A DNA stretch of 63,286 bases from Catenaria anguillulae PL171 (taxonomy: Eukaryota; Blastocladiomycota; Blastocladiomycetes; Blastocladiales; Catenariaceae). The stretch covers positions 1 to 63,286 of the forward strand of contig MCFL01000137.1 of NCBI GenBank assembly GCA_002102555.1. The letters are read 5' to 3'. This document shows positions 1-12,662 of the stretch, in pieces. The position numbers and the translations under genes were made by a program. A model generated the notes under the pieces. That model was not told the origin of the DNA and ran no database searches. It was given only the letters and a program-made list of their open reading frames with translations. The first letter of the stretch is position 1. Every line of letters begins with the position of its first letter.

Positions 1-1487
1 GTGCTTCCCACTACAGCAATTGTCCTTGGACGCGTTGGGCTCGAGCTGCGGCTCGCTGCGAGACGCGCGGGAAGGTTGGCACACATGCGGAGGCCAGAAG
101 CAATTCCCACAAGCAAAAAGAAGAGGTTGATTGACAGTGGCACAGCCCATACGGCAACGACTTGCTCGCGCGGCACGGCCGCCGTAACAAGCGAGACAAA
201 CACGAATCCGCAGCAGTACAGAATGCGATACAGGGAAAAAGCTGCCGCAATCGCCGAGTCCTTGTGGCTCATGAGCGGGCGCACGTAGACCGAAATACAT
301 GTGTTGATGAGCGTTGTTGTGGCAGTTTCGAGTGCTCCACAGAGTGCGCTCGCGACCATGACGACCGGGAATAGGGATGCATTGGGTCCATGGATTAGGA
401 CAGCGAGGAACAGGATAAAGGCGACGGATCCAATCGCCAGCTGGGCATACAGAATAGCTCGTGGACCGCGCCAGTCAAACAGGCGACCCCACACAAATGC
501 TCCCAATGCCGCTGCAACGCCATAGGAGACAAAGGCAAGGGCAATGTGGATCGAAATGGATTTTGCCAATGGGTCGGCAATGATGGGCAGTGTGCCAAAG
601 ATAAAGGTGACGAATGCACCGCTAAAAATGATGATGGGTGCTAGATTGCGCATGGGAGCCGCCCGGCACACAGCAAGCAGGCTGACGCTGGGGCCGTTGG
701 ATGCGATGGTTGAACGAGATTGGTCGGTGCGTGGAAGGCTGCTGGGCGCATTCAATCCAGACACTTTGGCAGGCGGGAGATTGGGAATCGCCAAAAAGGC
801 AACGCCGGCGACGCCTGCAATGACAGTGAGCGCCCAAATCACCGTGGTTGGAGCTGACCCCACCGATTCGATCACGAGCGAAATCAGGTTTCCGATAACC
901 ATGTTGATGTTAAATATCCCAAAAAAGATGGATGTGAGCTTGCCGATTTTGCCTCCAGCACGCTGACTGACGCCGGTCACATAGAGGCCTTGCTGAAGCC
1001 ACAGAAAACTTGCTGAGAACCCAACGCCAGCCGAACAGACGAGGAGGGCGGTCGGCCCGAGGTTAATGCTTGCTGCAAACAAGCAATGCATGGCAGCCGC
1101 GCCAAAGAGGACAAACCGCGGCGAGGAGAGATATCGAGGGATGAGGACAGGTGCAACGACAGATCCGAACATGAGTGACAGGTAGATGAGAGCTAGCGAG
1201 TAGAATCCATGACTTGGGAAGAGCGTTGTCACTGCTCCTTGAGCAACATTACTGTTGTGTGCCGCGACAATGTCGAACCGCGTCAGTTCCCGACCCAACT
1301 CGAATAATGGGAATGATGGCGAGCGTACATACTAGGAAACGAATAACAGAAAAAAGCAAATCCCGAGCCAAACCACGCGTAACGGCCCATGTCGGACTGG
1401 ATTGTCAATGAACACGAGCTCGGATGTCCTTTGCTGGTCAAACTCATCTACTTCTAGGACGTAGTGTTGCAATCCTACATGGTCCAT
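1..1487 (-). CDS. UNC93-like MFS-type membrane protein, 3' end beyond the window
   Basis: This gene encodes a polytopic membrane protein of the UNC93 branch of the major facilitator superfamily. Exon 1 runs 1487-1333 and starts MDHVGLQHYV in a good context (gccATGg). An 81-base intron (1332-1252, GTATGT...CAG) splits a tyrosine codon. Exon 2 runs from 1251 off the left edge without a stop. Spliced, the first membrane segment reads FFLLFVSYNVAQ, followed by the family's short loop and a FYSLALIYL segment. About 468 residues are visible, with roughly ten hydrophobic segments and a hydrophilic central loop near 690-800. UNC93 proteins are known as channel regulators or trafficking factors in animals; fungal members have no settled substrate. 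The gene is divergent from the eS28 gene. The family call is by recognition of motifs; the substrate is unknown. Confidence 0.8.
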
Positions 1488-2263
1488 GGCAAAGCAGTGA
1501 GCCCTGATCATCGTTCATGGAATGAGATGCACGTTTGCCGCACTTACCTCCTTTGGTTTCCTCTGGGGGTGCCTCTTCGGCCAACCTTTCCTGCTCATTT
1601 GAAGTTTGCATTGTGTCTATTCTTGTCTTCTAAATCGTCAAAAGTTACTTGAACGACCCATCTTCTTTCTTGGTGGATTGTGTGGGCTCGTGCCTTGCAT
1701 GCGGACAAGCGACATTGACGCGTTCGTGTCAGAATTCTGGTCGGAATTGGATCGGCAGGGTGGAGGCACTCCGATCAGGCTTGCGCCACACTGCATCCAC
1801 ATTGCATTCTTTTGTCCGAGTCGCTGAGCGAGGCCTGACCAGTCAGCTTGAAGCGCCACCCTCTTCAGCAGAATTTGTCACAATCCTAACAAAATGGTCA
1901 GCAATGAATTTCCGTTTGCTTGTTCGCCCCATGAATCATACCCGTCGAATTCCCGAATATGTCAACCGCCGACCCGGCACTGTGCGCCTGCCCGGAGCGA
2001 ACGCACGAGCTCCGTCTCGTTCCCGATGAACCCGTAGCCCTGCCCCGACACCCCGAAACTCTGAACCTCGAACTCTAAGTCGAAGCACCGTCATCCAACT
2101 GCCGACCAAAACGGACCTCTTAGCGGCGGTTGACATTGGCGGGTTCGACCCAACAGCGCATCACGAATCGCCATCCAAAGCACCGTACCAAATAGTCGAA
2201 GCGAAATGCTAAATGCCCTGCCCCTTTCCTTGTGATGCTGTTGGCACGCCGACACTTGAACAG
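1488..2263. other. Divergent intergenic region plus hidden first exon of eS28
   Basis: This stretch separates the divergent UNC93-like and eS28 genes and should hold both promoters. It must also contain the first exon of eS28, because the conserved coding sequence begins at an acceptor ending at 2263 (acttgaacag). I could not decide the initiating ATG: candidates lie at 1893, 1961 and 2207, but none is followed by a strong donor in the right phase. Nothing else was recognised. Confidence 0.4.
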
Positions 2264-2461
2264 GAGGCCAAGACTGGAATCAAATTCGCCAAGGTTATCA
2301 CCGTCCTCGGTCGCACCGGCTCCCGCGGTGGTGTCACCCAAGTCCGCGTCGAGATCCCCGAGGATCGCCGCACCATCATCCGTAACGTCAAGGGTCCCGT
2401 CCGCGAGGGCGATATCCTCACCCTTCTCGAGTCTGAGCGTGAAGCCCGTCGTCTCCGCTAA
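2264..2461 (+). CDS. RPS28: Small ribosomal subunit protein eS28 (terminal exon)
   Basis: The exon encodes 65 residues of ribosomal protein S28e, a component of the 40S head near the mRNA exit. It contains the family core [17 protein letters not shown], then [13 protein letters not shown] and the invariant C-terminus [11 protein letters not shown]. With an initiator methionine supplied by an upstream exon the protein would be 66 residues, the family's usual size (64-69). The acceptor at 2263 is preceded by a plausible branch sequence. An unspliced start at 2213 would add a 17-residue leader unlike any eS28, so I reject it. The first exon was not placed. Identification is very secure, the 5' end is not. 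Confidence 0.93.
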   Translation, partial: EAKTGIKFAKVITVLGRTGSRGGVTQVRVEIPEDRRTIIRNVKGPVREGDILTLLESEREARRLR

Positions 2462-2738
2462 GAAGACCTCAAGAAGCGCGGTAAGTTGGTTGCTCTTGTT
2501 GAAACGACACGTATCCGCCCTATGCTGGTTTGCTGACCCGTTGTGTTGTGCTCCTGTCAATAGGTTGGCGTTTGATTGTTGCCCTGTTCCTCTCATGTGC
2601 GCCTGCGCTCGTTTCGGTGGGATAGTGTGTGCAAGCAAGCGTCGTCGTTCGTGACAAAAAAATACATGCTCCACCCTTGTATTTTGGATGTACATATCCC
2701 GTTACCTTACCCATTCCAATTTCATCTCTCCCGTGACA

Positions 2739-5700
2739 TCATGCCGCGTCCGTCGCTGGGCTTGCACCGCGGCTCATGTTGTCTTGGCCCCGCGTTCCCG
2801 CCAGCACAGTGTCGCGAATCACATCCGGGTCGCATCCGCGTCGTTGCAACTCTTGCTCATAAGCGACGTTGAGCTCGACAGACTGCTCATAATTCACCTT
2901 GACATCGTCCAACTCTTCCCTCAGTCGTTCCACGTCAGCTTGATGAGGGGCGGATGCGGCAGCACCAACCCGCTTCTTGGACATCGCACTGCGAATGGCG
3001 AGTTGTTGCTGGAGCTGAGACACGACCCGATCGAGCTTTCCCATTTGGTCCATGGCCTCTTGGGTGCGCTGCTCGGCTGCTACTGCTTGGCGTTTGGCGC
3101 GCCGTTCTTCCTTTTGGGCTCGCTGAACGGCCAAGGTCAAGTTATCGACAACGTGCTGGTGTTGCTTGTCTTGGGTTTGCAGCTGTGATTCGAGTCGTGA
3201 AACTTGTTCGCGGGCAGCTGCAAGGTCCTTGAGTGCAGCATGGCGTGACTTGGTGGCTGCAGCCAGCTTGGCTTGCGTGTCTCGAAGTGTGTCGTGCAGT
3301 TGCTTGAGCTCATATCCCGATGGGTCGTCCACAGCGTTTTCCGTCCCAACCTTTGTTCCTGGTAGATTAGCTGGTTTCTGAATCCCGCCATCGTGGGAAT
3401 GACTCGCTTTGCCTTGTTCAAGCTCATGAACGCGTTTCTGGAGCAACTCGACTTTGCGCAATGCCCGTTCTGCCCGAGCTTGTTGCACCTTGAATGCATG
3501 CTCAGTCTCACGCAATTTGTTGGACAGGGCAACTTGCTCAGCCAGCTTGGCCGGTGCATGCTGCTCACCAAGCGCCTTGTCGGATGCTTCGCGGGCGGTT
3601 TCCGAATCTGAGAGCATCTTTTCGAGCCGTCGGATTTGTGCAGATTTGAGCGCAATCGAGCGCGCTGTGTAACGTTAAAGTCTACTGAGTTCCAGTCACC
3701 AGTGAGAAAAAAAATAATAACCTGGCAAACGTCAACGTACTGGACTTGTTTTGAAGGTCAGTGACTTGAGAACGAAGTTTGTCACACTCCTTGCACGTTT
3801 CCGCGGGCCGAGCCCGTTCGGCAGCCTGTTGCATGAGCAGTTGTCTGAATTGGATCAACAAGAATATGTATCAGTGCCGGTGGACCATCACATGTCATAA
3901 GATGCAATCACATACCGTTTTTGACCTTGCTTTGCCTCCATTTCCTTGGTCGTTGCATCAATGAGCTCCGCCTTGAGCTGTTCGAGCGCGCTTTGCAGCG
4001 CCGTTTCCCGCTCCTTGGCCACTTCCACGACATGCTTTTCGGCCGCGAGTTGATCCTGCAGCTGCTGATACTCGCTCTTGGGCACGCTGGCTTGGATGAT
4101 CGCCTCCAAGGACGCAATATGCGATTCGAGAGAGGACATGCGATCTTGCGTGGCAGCGTGCTGGCTCGAAAGAACGTTGCGATCTGAATCCCATTGCGCT
4201 CGCTCTGAATCCATTTGGGAACATAGCTGCGAAAGGGCTTCCTCCTTTTCGGCAAGTTGTGAAAGGAGCTTCACTTGTTGCTGCTCGAGAAGGTTGAGAG
4301 CGGACGCGCGGATCAGTGAGCTTTTGGATCCAGAAACCAGGGACGCCATGGATGCCTTCGATCCGGATTTGCACAAGAGACGAGATCCTGGCGCTGTTTG
4401 TTGGCTCGTGCCCATGCCGGCCGTATCGACAACAGGTTCAACTCCGACCATTCCGCCGACCGACCTCTCGCCGTCATGCACCGATGCCTGAAGCTCTTGC
4501 ACCTTGGCTTCGGCGTCCGCCTTGTCTTGTACTGCTTGGGAAAGCTGTGATTGTACATGGGCGAGCTGCCGTTGCAAATCGGTCACGCAATTGGAAAGTG
4601 CTCGTTGTTCCTTGCGCAAAGAAATCGTTTGCGACTTGTGCTTGGCGACCAAATCGACCTGGATCCGCTCATAATCTTCGATTTGATGCTCCTTGTTCCG
4701 CACCTGGGCCTGCAACCCAGTCACAAGCTGCTGCGCAATCGACAAGGGAATCATGTCGCCTTGTGCCCCGAGCAACAACAGCGCCTCTTCATCGCTCGGC
4801 TGGCCCGATGAGGATGTTGAATGTGCAGAATGCAATTGGTGCTGAAGTAACGTTGTATCGAGCCTTCGGATTTCGGCCCTCAGCTGCTCCGCCTCTTGTT
4901 CCAACTCGGAAATCCTCAAGTCTTTGTGCTCGACCTGATTGTTGAGCTGAATGATTTGCAGCTCGGCCCGAGTGATCTTATCCACCATAACCGCCGAATC
5001 CGAGGCCATTTTGAGCCTTTCTCGCAAGGTTGCAGTCTCCGCTTCGGCCTTTGCTAGCTGGGAATGAAACTCGGCACGCGATTGATCCAACAAGCGCAAT
5101 GTCTCCAGGTACGTCTTTTCGGTCTCTGATAAGGAGCGATGCACATGGTCCAGCTCTCGACCCTTGAATTGCAAAAGATTGCTGAGCTCGTCTACTTGGC
5201 GGGTCAGGCGCAAGTTGTCAATTTGAAGCTCAATGTGCGATGCGGGACCCGTGTCAGCTTGGTTGGGTGATGCTGCGGCCTGTTGTGGAACGGGGTGTGA
5301 AAGTCGTCGAATGTGCTGCATTGCAAGTTCGAGCGACTCGCTGACACGCCGAAACTGTTCTTGGGAAACGGACTGGGCAATACGGTGCTGGAGTGTGGAC
5401 GTGAGAAGGTGTTGCTCCTGCTGCTGAAGAAGGAGAGACGCCCTGAGGTAGCGGACTTGATCTTCGAGTTGAGAAATCTTTTCCGAGTTCTGCGCAAACA
5501 ACAAGCACGATGTGAGCATATATGCATTCACAGCATGTGAACGTGGAGACCGAAAAAAAAGGAGAAATAAACCTCTGCGGCAAGAATGTTGAGCGATTGG
5601 CGCTCCTTGGACAGATGGTCGCACTTTGCAGTGACGGTCGCCAATTGCGCTGCATAGTCGCTGACTTGATGATGAGCTTGACCGAGCAACATGGTTTGGT

Positions 5701-8700
5701 CCGACTCGATTTGAAGGTTTGCGAGGAGGAGGCGATAACGGCGGTTGGCAGCCTGAAGGACCTTGTTTTCTCGTTGCCAATGATTGAGCTGCTGCTGCAA
5801 ACTGTCCACCTCAATCCATGGGACTGATGACTCCGAGGATGCCGATTCGGTCTGTGTCAGTGATGACACGGGCGGCTGCAATTGGTGCATTTGAATGGCC
5901 TCCATGAGGGCTGCATTCTGCGACATGGCCTCCTCATGACGCTGCTGTAATGACTTGATCATGTCGAGATGCTCGCTCTGCACCTTTTCAAGTGCTTCCC
6001 TCTGGATCCGCTCGAGCTTTTCTCGAGCCATGGCGCTTGCCCTTGCCGCCTCTTTATCGACCAACTCGCGCCGAAGCGACGCGACCGATTGTTGTACATG
6101 CTCTGGATTCAGACGCATCGTCTCATCCAACTGGACTTGCAGCGCATTGGCACGAGTTTCCCACTCTGCTCGCTCCTTGGCAATTGCTTGGATCTCGACT
6201 TTGGATTCTTGGAGCGAGCGCTCCAAATCCAAGCACTGAGCTTCGTGCGCAACATTTTCTGCGACAATGGCCTCGGCAGCCGACCGGCGACGGCTCTCCT
6301 CAAGCAGCTTCTTTTCGACCGACATTAACTCCTCTTTGGGTACAGAGCACTCGACTTGCTGCGACAAGCGACCGTTTTCGACTTGGAGCTTGTGAACCTT
6401 GTCCCGCAGTTGCGCAATTTCTTTTCGCAGCGACTCAGTTTGCTCGGCGCTCTCGGCAACCACACCTTCGCAGTTTGCCTGCATGGAATCGTGCCACACT
6501 TGCAAAATGAGATTCTTGCGCTTGAAAGAACGCAATTCGACAGCTTGCGCGACATGTTCCCGGGTCATGGTGGTGAGACGCGTGGATATGGCATCCGTGG
6601 ACTGTGTTTCGAGGGCAGCGATGGCAGTGCGCAAAATGTCCAACTCTGTTTGAGCATCACCAAGTGCGTGCTCCGCATCACGAAGACGCTTCGAGTTGTC
6701 GACCATGGCTTGCCTTGAATGTTGATAGTGTTGCTGGAGAGTGGCGAGTTGCTGCACAACGGTCGTTGTTTCTTGCGTGAGATTGGACGCGATCTCGTTG
6801 ATTGTAGACAAGATTTGCGCACGATCGCCACGCTCGGCGAGCGTCTCGGCAAGGTGATGATACAGGGCCGCCACGGTGGCTAAATCGGGATGTTGGATGA
6901 CACTTGGAGGCAATGAATGTACGTCCAGCGTGTACATTGTCTCCTGGTCGACCATCCGAGGTCCTGCATGCGCTGGCAAGTCTGGTTGGTCTTGACGCTG
7001 ACGAGCGCTTTGAGGGGTGTCTGCTTGCACGGCAGAGTCGGGCGCTCCGGTTGCTCCCGCATCCGATCGCAAGTCGCCGGTTGCGAGTGGAGGCAAGCTC
7101 GATGACGGATGGCCGTGGTTGGTCCATTCCATCGGATCAGTCATGACCTCACGTTCGACTAGAGTCACCTTGATAACTCCTCCTGTAAATGATACGGCGT
7201 TTGCCGCCATGGGTGTTGTTGGACGAGAGCTTGGTCGAGAATGCGAAGACACAGGTGGCGATGAATCAACCTGTATCCGAACTGCCTTGGCTGGAGTGGT
7301 GGGAATTTGAGGTTGGGCTGCGGCTCGATCCCCAATGACAACCTTTTCGCGCATGCGCAATCGCTCCACTTCCACTTTAAGGTCATTGACCAGGCTCTGC
7401 AACCCGTCGCGCTCCTCTTGGACCTCAGCCACCTTGCACAGGCACAGCACACGCGAGTTGCCGCGCATCCGATCGGCCAACGACTCGAGCGCATACAACT
7501 GCTCCACGGTCAGGCCAAGCTGGAGTGCCCGTTCTCCACGTTCGAGAGCCTGCAGCCGAACTTGACGCTTGAGTTCCAACCGTTCCGATTCGAGCGCATC
7601 AATCTCTTGCATGAGCTTGGCATTGACCGCCTGCAGACGGCCTACTTCAGTTTGGCGCCGGCGGGCCAAATGCTTGCGCTGCTCCTCGGGCAATGGCGAG
7701 TTGTCCATTCCCAACCTGCCACGCAACTCAGCGTTTTCCTCAGCCAGTTCGTCCGCAAGCGCTTGGAGCTCGTTGATTGAGTTCTTTTGCGACTGGGTAT
7801 CTTCACGGTACACGGCGAGTTGGCCACGAAGGTGGGAGAGTTCAGCCTGCGCATACTCTGCTGCGCCTTCGCTGAATAATCGGTCGTTCTCGAGGCGCAA
7901 ATCGCGCAGCTCCTTGTCCTTTGCCACCACAAGTCGGTCGAGGCGGGCTGCCTGTTCGTTGAGCGTGGCGTGTCGTTCAGTCAAGGAAGCAATCCGGGAC
8001 TCAAGCAGAGCAACCACTTGCTTAGAAGCGGGCGAGTCGCTGGGCGAGTGAGAGTGATGTTGTCTCTTCTGTGAACATGGTATACCATGGGATAAGTCGA
8101 TGGCGCGGTCAAGGGCCGGTCAAGGTGCATCTAACATACCTGGGCCTGTTCGGCCTGCCAATCTTGCGACAAGAGCTCGAAATCGCGGTAGCTCTCATCA
8201 AGCTTGCGCTTTAGGTCTGCGACTTCGCGATCCTTCTCGCTCAAAAGTCGGCGCAAGTCATCCACTGCTGGTTGCAACGATTCTCCCTTGAGCGTGGTGA
8301 CCTCGATTTGCAACTTTTCAACCAAGTCCGACTTCATTTCAAGTGCAACGTGGGCTTGAGCAGCCTTTTCCTTGAGCGCAGAGACCTCCGCTTCGAGCGC
8401 GGGTGTCCGATCCATTGCATCTGCAGACCGCAAGTCGAAATATCTTCAGCACAACAGAAACAGCAATATCCATTTTGAGGGAATGGAAATGCCGACATGC
8501 CCTTGCGAATCAGCTCATCGCCTAGCTCCTTCACCTTGATGTCCAAAGCATCCCGATCCAGTTCGACTCGTTCTACGCGCTCCTCAACCTTCGCAATGTA
8601 CTTTTTCATTTCAACGTTTTCTTCGCACACCCTGGATGAGCGCACACAATCGAAATAATGGGTAAACTCACTGAGCAATTCTCTGTAGGAGAAGACACGT

Positions 8701-9745
8701 ACCGTTCCAACTCACTTACAACCGCTTCCAGCTCGGCCGTGACTGCCTGCGATTCAGCTTGAAATTCTGACACCTTGGCCGCCAACACTTGCACCTCGCC
8801 CAGGTACTTGGTAATCAGTGCATTCTTTTCGCGAATCTCGGCGCGGAATGCCTCTTCAGATTTTCGCCCAACGAGCTGGGCATTCTTGACTTCCTTTGCT
8901 CGCAATTCTCGCACAGTTGCCTGAAGAGCATCGACCATTGTTTCCGCGTCGCGCGCCTTTGCACGTTCAGAGCGCAGCTCGTCACGTAATTGCATCGCCG
9001 TGAGCCGCTCGGTTTCTGCGGCTTCTTCAGCGGCGCCATGGTCAATGCGAAGCTGGTTGGCTTGCCGGGTCATGTCGTCGAGGTCGGCACGCAGCGTGGA
9101 GATTTCGTTATCGCGCGCGGCAAGATCTTGCATGCTGGTTTCTGGAGACTCGGTCATGGGCCCACCAATGATCATGGCCGACGATAGCGCTTGAGAGGAC
9201 ACGCCAAATACTTGCTGAGAGCCACCCAGTGTGCCAAGTCGAGACCGTGACGGCGTGTTCTGAGTTGGCGTGCGCGCCATTTGCTGTGCTTGAAGGGCCG
9301 CGATTTGCCGCTCAGAATCCTCCAAGAAGCGGTGCTTGACTCTATTGATGGGCAACAGTCGACGTGAAAGTAAAAGTACAAGGAATGTTCAAGCGACTGT
9401 CATGTACATACTCCATCGCAAGTTGGGTGAGCCGGAACAGCTTGATCAAGTTGTCGGGCGTCGCCTTCGGGTCGCCCATGTCCACGCTGACATTGACGAT
9501 AAGCGGGTAGAGCTCTTCCAGCGTGACATCATCTGTGTTCTGAAGTGCGCCATCCAGGCGAGGGTCAATCATTACTCTGGCTGCGGTCGCGCAGAGCCAC
9601 AAAGATGGATGTGTACCTCGGAAATCTTGTCTGGGTCGAGCTCGTCAATGATCGCCCAGTCAATGGACTCAATCTTGGTCACGAACGGGCGCGGCCCGTC
9701 GCTTCGCGAAAGCGGGATCTTGATACGGGCGGGCTTTGATGCCAT
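2739..9745 (-). CDS. CEP290: CEP290-like ciliary transition-zone coiled-coil protein, nine exons
   Basis: CEP290 tethers the axoneme to the membrane and gates entry at the flagellar transition zone. I place nine exons: 9745-9617, 9539-9412, 9341-8703, 8631-8497, 8443-8140, 8068-5573, 5489-3916, 3844-3741 and 3664-2739. All phases agree and give 2,144 residues (human about 2,480). The N-terminus keeps the family's IDW...ELDP block and NLIKLFRLTQ (human VIHLFRITQ). Around residues 560-640 ENAELRGRLGM and EIDALESERLELKRQVR match human ENEALRERVGL and EIESLEEERLDLKKKIR. The rest is near-continuous coiled coil, and the C-terminus has the conserved LDDVKVNYEQSVELN block. The weakest junction is exon 4/5 (donor GTCGGC at 8496). 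The frame is otherwise unbroken. Presence of this gene implies the organism makes a flagellum. Confidence 0.9.
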
Positions 9746-10177
9746 GATTTCATGGAGTTAAAACAATTGCATTGCATTGACGGTCTGGAGTGCATGACTT
9801 AACATGTTGTGCGAGCAATACCGTATTGATCTCGCTCCTCCCAACCGGGTGGGAAGGAAACTAAACCGAGCATCACACGCGTTCACGTGCATAGGCAAGT
9901 GTGGGAACGTGCGATAAAAGGAGACCGAGAGCGAACGAATCGGATCGGACTTGCCCTTCTCTCTTTGAAGAACGAGTCACCCTTCACACTGTAATATTAC
10001 AAGTAGAAAACCTCTGTACACTTCAAGCACTCGCGGCCAAACACCATCGAGCGCTGCACCCAAGTAGATCTGCTGGTCTTTCAGTCCATACAACTCTTTT
10101 GTTCTGAACGCCGTCGACCGACTCTAGCTCAACTCTCCTCCTTCCACACCCTCATCTTCGCCCCTCAGTCGTTCAAC
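9746..10177. other. Divergent promoter region, CEP290 / R-SNARE
   Basis: These 432 bases lie between the start codons of the CEP290-like gene (minus) and the first R-SNARE gene (plus). The right part is pyrimidine-rich just before the SNARE start (ctcctccttccacaccctc). I saw no coding potential, RNA gene or repeat. Confidence 0.5.
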
Positions 10178-10815
10178 ATGGCTCCCCCAAAGTCTGCCGC
10201 TTCCCCCGTGTCCCCGACCAAGGTTCCGCTCCCCGCGTCCCCGGTCAAAGGACACGAATCGGGCCGCCCAGACATGAACAAGGCCAAAAATGTCCAGGCT
10301 CAGATCAATGAGGTGACCGATATCATGCACAACAACATTGGAAAGGTGATTGAGCGTGGTGAAAAGATGCAGGTGTTGGCCGAGAAGACGGGTCCGTATT
10401 TCCAACGCGTCTGCGCTTTTGCGAGGAACACATATATCAAGCTCACTGAGCCGGTTTTCAACGAACAGAGAACCTTCAAAATGCAGCCAACCTGTTCAAA
10501 ACAAACGCTCAAAAGGTCCACAAGGAGGTCTGGCTCAAGGTATTCATCCAATTGTGCACCGATCCGACTTGTTCTTAGGCTCACTTGAACGGTTCATGCT
10601 CCACACAGGAACTCAAGCTCAAGATTGCCATTGGTTGCGTCCTCCTGATCGGTGTCATGATCCTTCTTTTCCCCGTAATCAACAACTTGCGTGCGGTCAC
10701 TGGCGGCGGTTCCTCATCGCCTCCCACTCTCACGACCAGCGACACAAAGCCAGCCAATTCGACGACAGATGCAACCTCTTCCATGGGCTCGCGCTCGTTA
10801 GGCATCATTCCCTAG
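10178..10815 (+). CDS. R-SNARE (synaptobrevin/VAMP-like), first copy
   Basis: This is a vesicle SNARE that pairs with target SNAREs to fuse vesicles. Three exons (10178-10391, 10469-10539, 10609-10815) give 163 residues. A Pro/Ser-rich leader (about 35 residues) precedes the SNARE helix, which carries the zero-layer arginine in VIERGEKMQVL and ends KEVWLKELKLK, the usual basic juxtamembrane patch. The membrane segment is IAIGCVLLIGVMILLFPVI. A Ser/Thr-rich lumenal tail of about 45 residues follows, longer than in typical VAMPs, where the anchor is nearly C-terminal. The first intron interrupts the helix at exactly the same codon as in the paralogue at 15925. The gene converges on the M28 peptidase at 11019. 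Which vesicle step it serves cannot be read from sequence. Confidence 0.92.
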
Positions 10816-11018
10816 AATCGTCCCGATCGACCACTCGGCCGGCCGCTGGTTGAATCAACGAGGTAGTGCACAATAGAGCACAAGGATACTTGCTCCAGAC
10901 CGTTAGATGCATGTGACCCTCAACCCTTCGTGTAAAAAAAAAACTATATATCATATACAACCACAAAATTGTGACTCTGACGCAAACATGGCTTCGCCGT
11001 CCATTCAATCCAAGCACT

Positions 11019-12662
11019 CTATCCAGAAAGAGCAGCCGCGTATACTGCAATCGTTGCCGCCGTCTCTTCAGCATCGACAACGTCAACCGCATCCATCATC
11101 TGAATAAACGAACGGGGTATTAGATGGAAGTTGAACAGATACCAACCACACATGGAAAGACGTACATCAGCAGGAGCATGATGAAATCTGAAGTACACGT
11201 CGTCCCCAGTTGAACTGACCCAACTCCCGCACACGGCCTGCTGGCAAAACGGCGCAACATCTGCACCTGCATACCCACGCTTGACCTGCCACCCGCGGCC
11301 GCCATGCTCTCGAACAACCTGTCCCACGGCCGCGTACTCGCCGAGCACGGCGTCGGTGAGCGTCTTTCCCTGCAAGGTGAATCCAAACGGCGTGAACACG
11401 CCCGAATCCGACTCGATGGCAGATAGCACCTTGGTCGTCTTGCCATTGGCCGCAAAGTATGCGGCGCCGCCGATCACGCCAATTTCTTCGGCAGTAAAGA
11501 GCACCACCCGCAGAGTGCGCCGTGGCACAAAGTTGACAATGCTCTTGAGCAGGTAAAGCGCAGAGTAGCAAACCATGAACCCGATCCCATCGTCTTGTGC
11601 GCCAACCCCCTTGTCCCACGAGTCAATGTGGCCACCAAACAGAATCACCTCATCGACGCGATCCGTGCCCTTGATGTCAATCACAACGTTGCGGAAACCA
11701 TTTCGCCCGTTTCCGACTCCATGCAGAGCTTGATGCGCGGCTGCTGGCCTTTGGAGCGGGCAAAGATGCGTGCAACAATGTTGGCATCCTCGGCTGCAAG
11801 CGCAGCGGCGGGGATGCGTGCACGTTGAGAGTTGCCCGTGTGATGGTTGCGCATCGAGTACGGTGTCACGGATTGGATGAGGGCGGCACAGCACCATATT
11901 CTTGCGCCCAGAGCGCGGCATTGTTGCGAATGTTGGATCCGTGGCCGTAAGTTTGCCACTTTTGGTTAATGAGCACGATCTTGCCAGTGAGGTCGCCCCG
12001 TTGGCCAGCACGGTTGAGTTCTTCACGATCCGCGACGACATAGACGGCGCTTCGATGCCACCAGGAGGTGTCGGCGCAGAAAATCCGAGACCGATCATCG
12101 CGAGATTCGTCGTCCACGTAGGAGTGATGAGGGTGGCAAACTCTTGGCCACGGTTCCAGAATGGCGTTTTTACCTATGGCAAGATTGTGAGGCGTTGGAA
12201 CGCTAGTCGTGTCACAACCGCGCGAGAGGCGGCGAGACAGAAAATGCAAATGAAGACACAAACATACATCCTCGGTGTGGACGTCAAACCCGTCCCGCTT
12301 TGCTTGCTCGACCATCCAGTCAATCGATTTTTCGAGAGCTGTGCGACGACAGGTCAGAATCATGGTCAGCACATCCGTTCACAACGTGCAAACGCACCAT
12401 CTGATCCGGTCGGCCTTGGTCCATAAGTGTCGGTGAGCTCTGCAAGCCGGTCCCAAGCAGTCGTCAAGTTTGTCTTTGATCCACTGCGGACGGACGCAAC
12501 GTGGCCAAAGAGCGGGCGAATGACCTTGCGTGCTGGCTCGGTTGTGAGGAGCCGAGTCGCGCTGGTGGTCGGTGGCTCGTCGGCTGGAGCAGCCTGGGTC
12601 ATTGCCGTGGCCAAAGCAATTGCCAATACCAGGATGACGAAGGGCACTCTGAAAGAACACAT
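11019..12662 (-). CDS. M28 metallopeptidase (carboxypeptidase Q-like), frame-disrupted tandem copy
   Basis: The product is a secreted or vacuolar zinc aminopeptidase/carboxypeptidase of family M28, close to animal plasma glutamate carboxypeptidase. Exons are 12662-12398, 12338-12268, 12173-11166 and 11099-11019. The start MCSFRVPFVILVLAIALA is a signal peptide. Zinc-site motifs are present: FGGHIDSWDKGVGAQDDG (His and bridging Asp), FTAEEIG (catalytic Glu), ESDSGVFTP and a C-terminal FRFHHAPAD. Exon 3 changes frame three times, near 12045, 11889 and 11692; each is the loss of one base compared with the neighbouring copy, and together they restore the frame. Unlike the neighbour it lacks the intron after the GIGxM motif. 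The three losses may be assembly errors or early decay; the rest of the coding sequence is well kept. Confidence 0.85.

Noticed and set aside
2130-2160. gggttcgaccc, resembling a tRNA T-arm
   Set aside because: The stem does not pair over five bases and no anticodon or acceptor arms fit around it.
2213-2263. An unspliced eS28 start giving [17 protein letters not shown] before the conserved core
   Set aside because: The leader is unlike any eS28, and a clear acceptor ends at 2263; a splice from an upstream exon fits the family length better.
5528-8017. Reading the large central CEP290 frame as a separate 829-residue gene
   Set aside because: Phase-compatible splice sites at both ends and CEP290-type sequence on both sides show that it is one exon of the larger gene.
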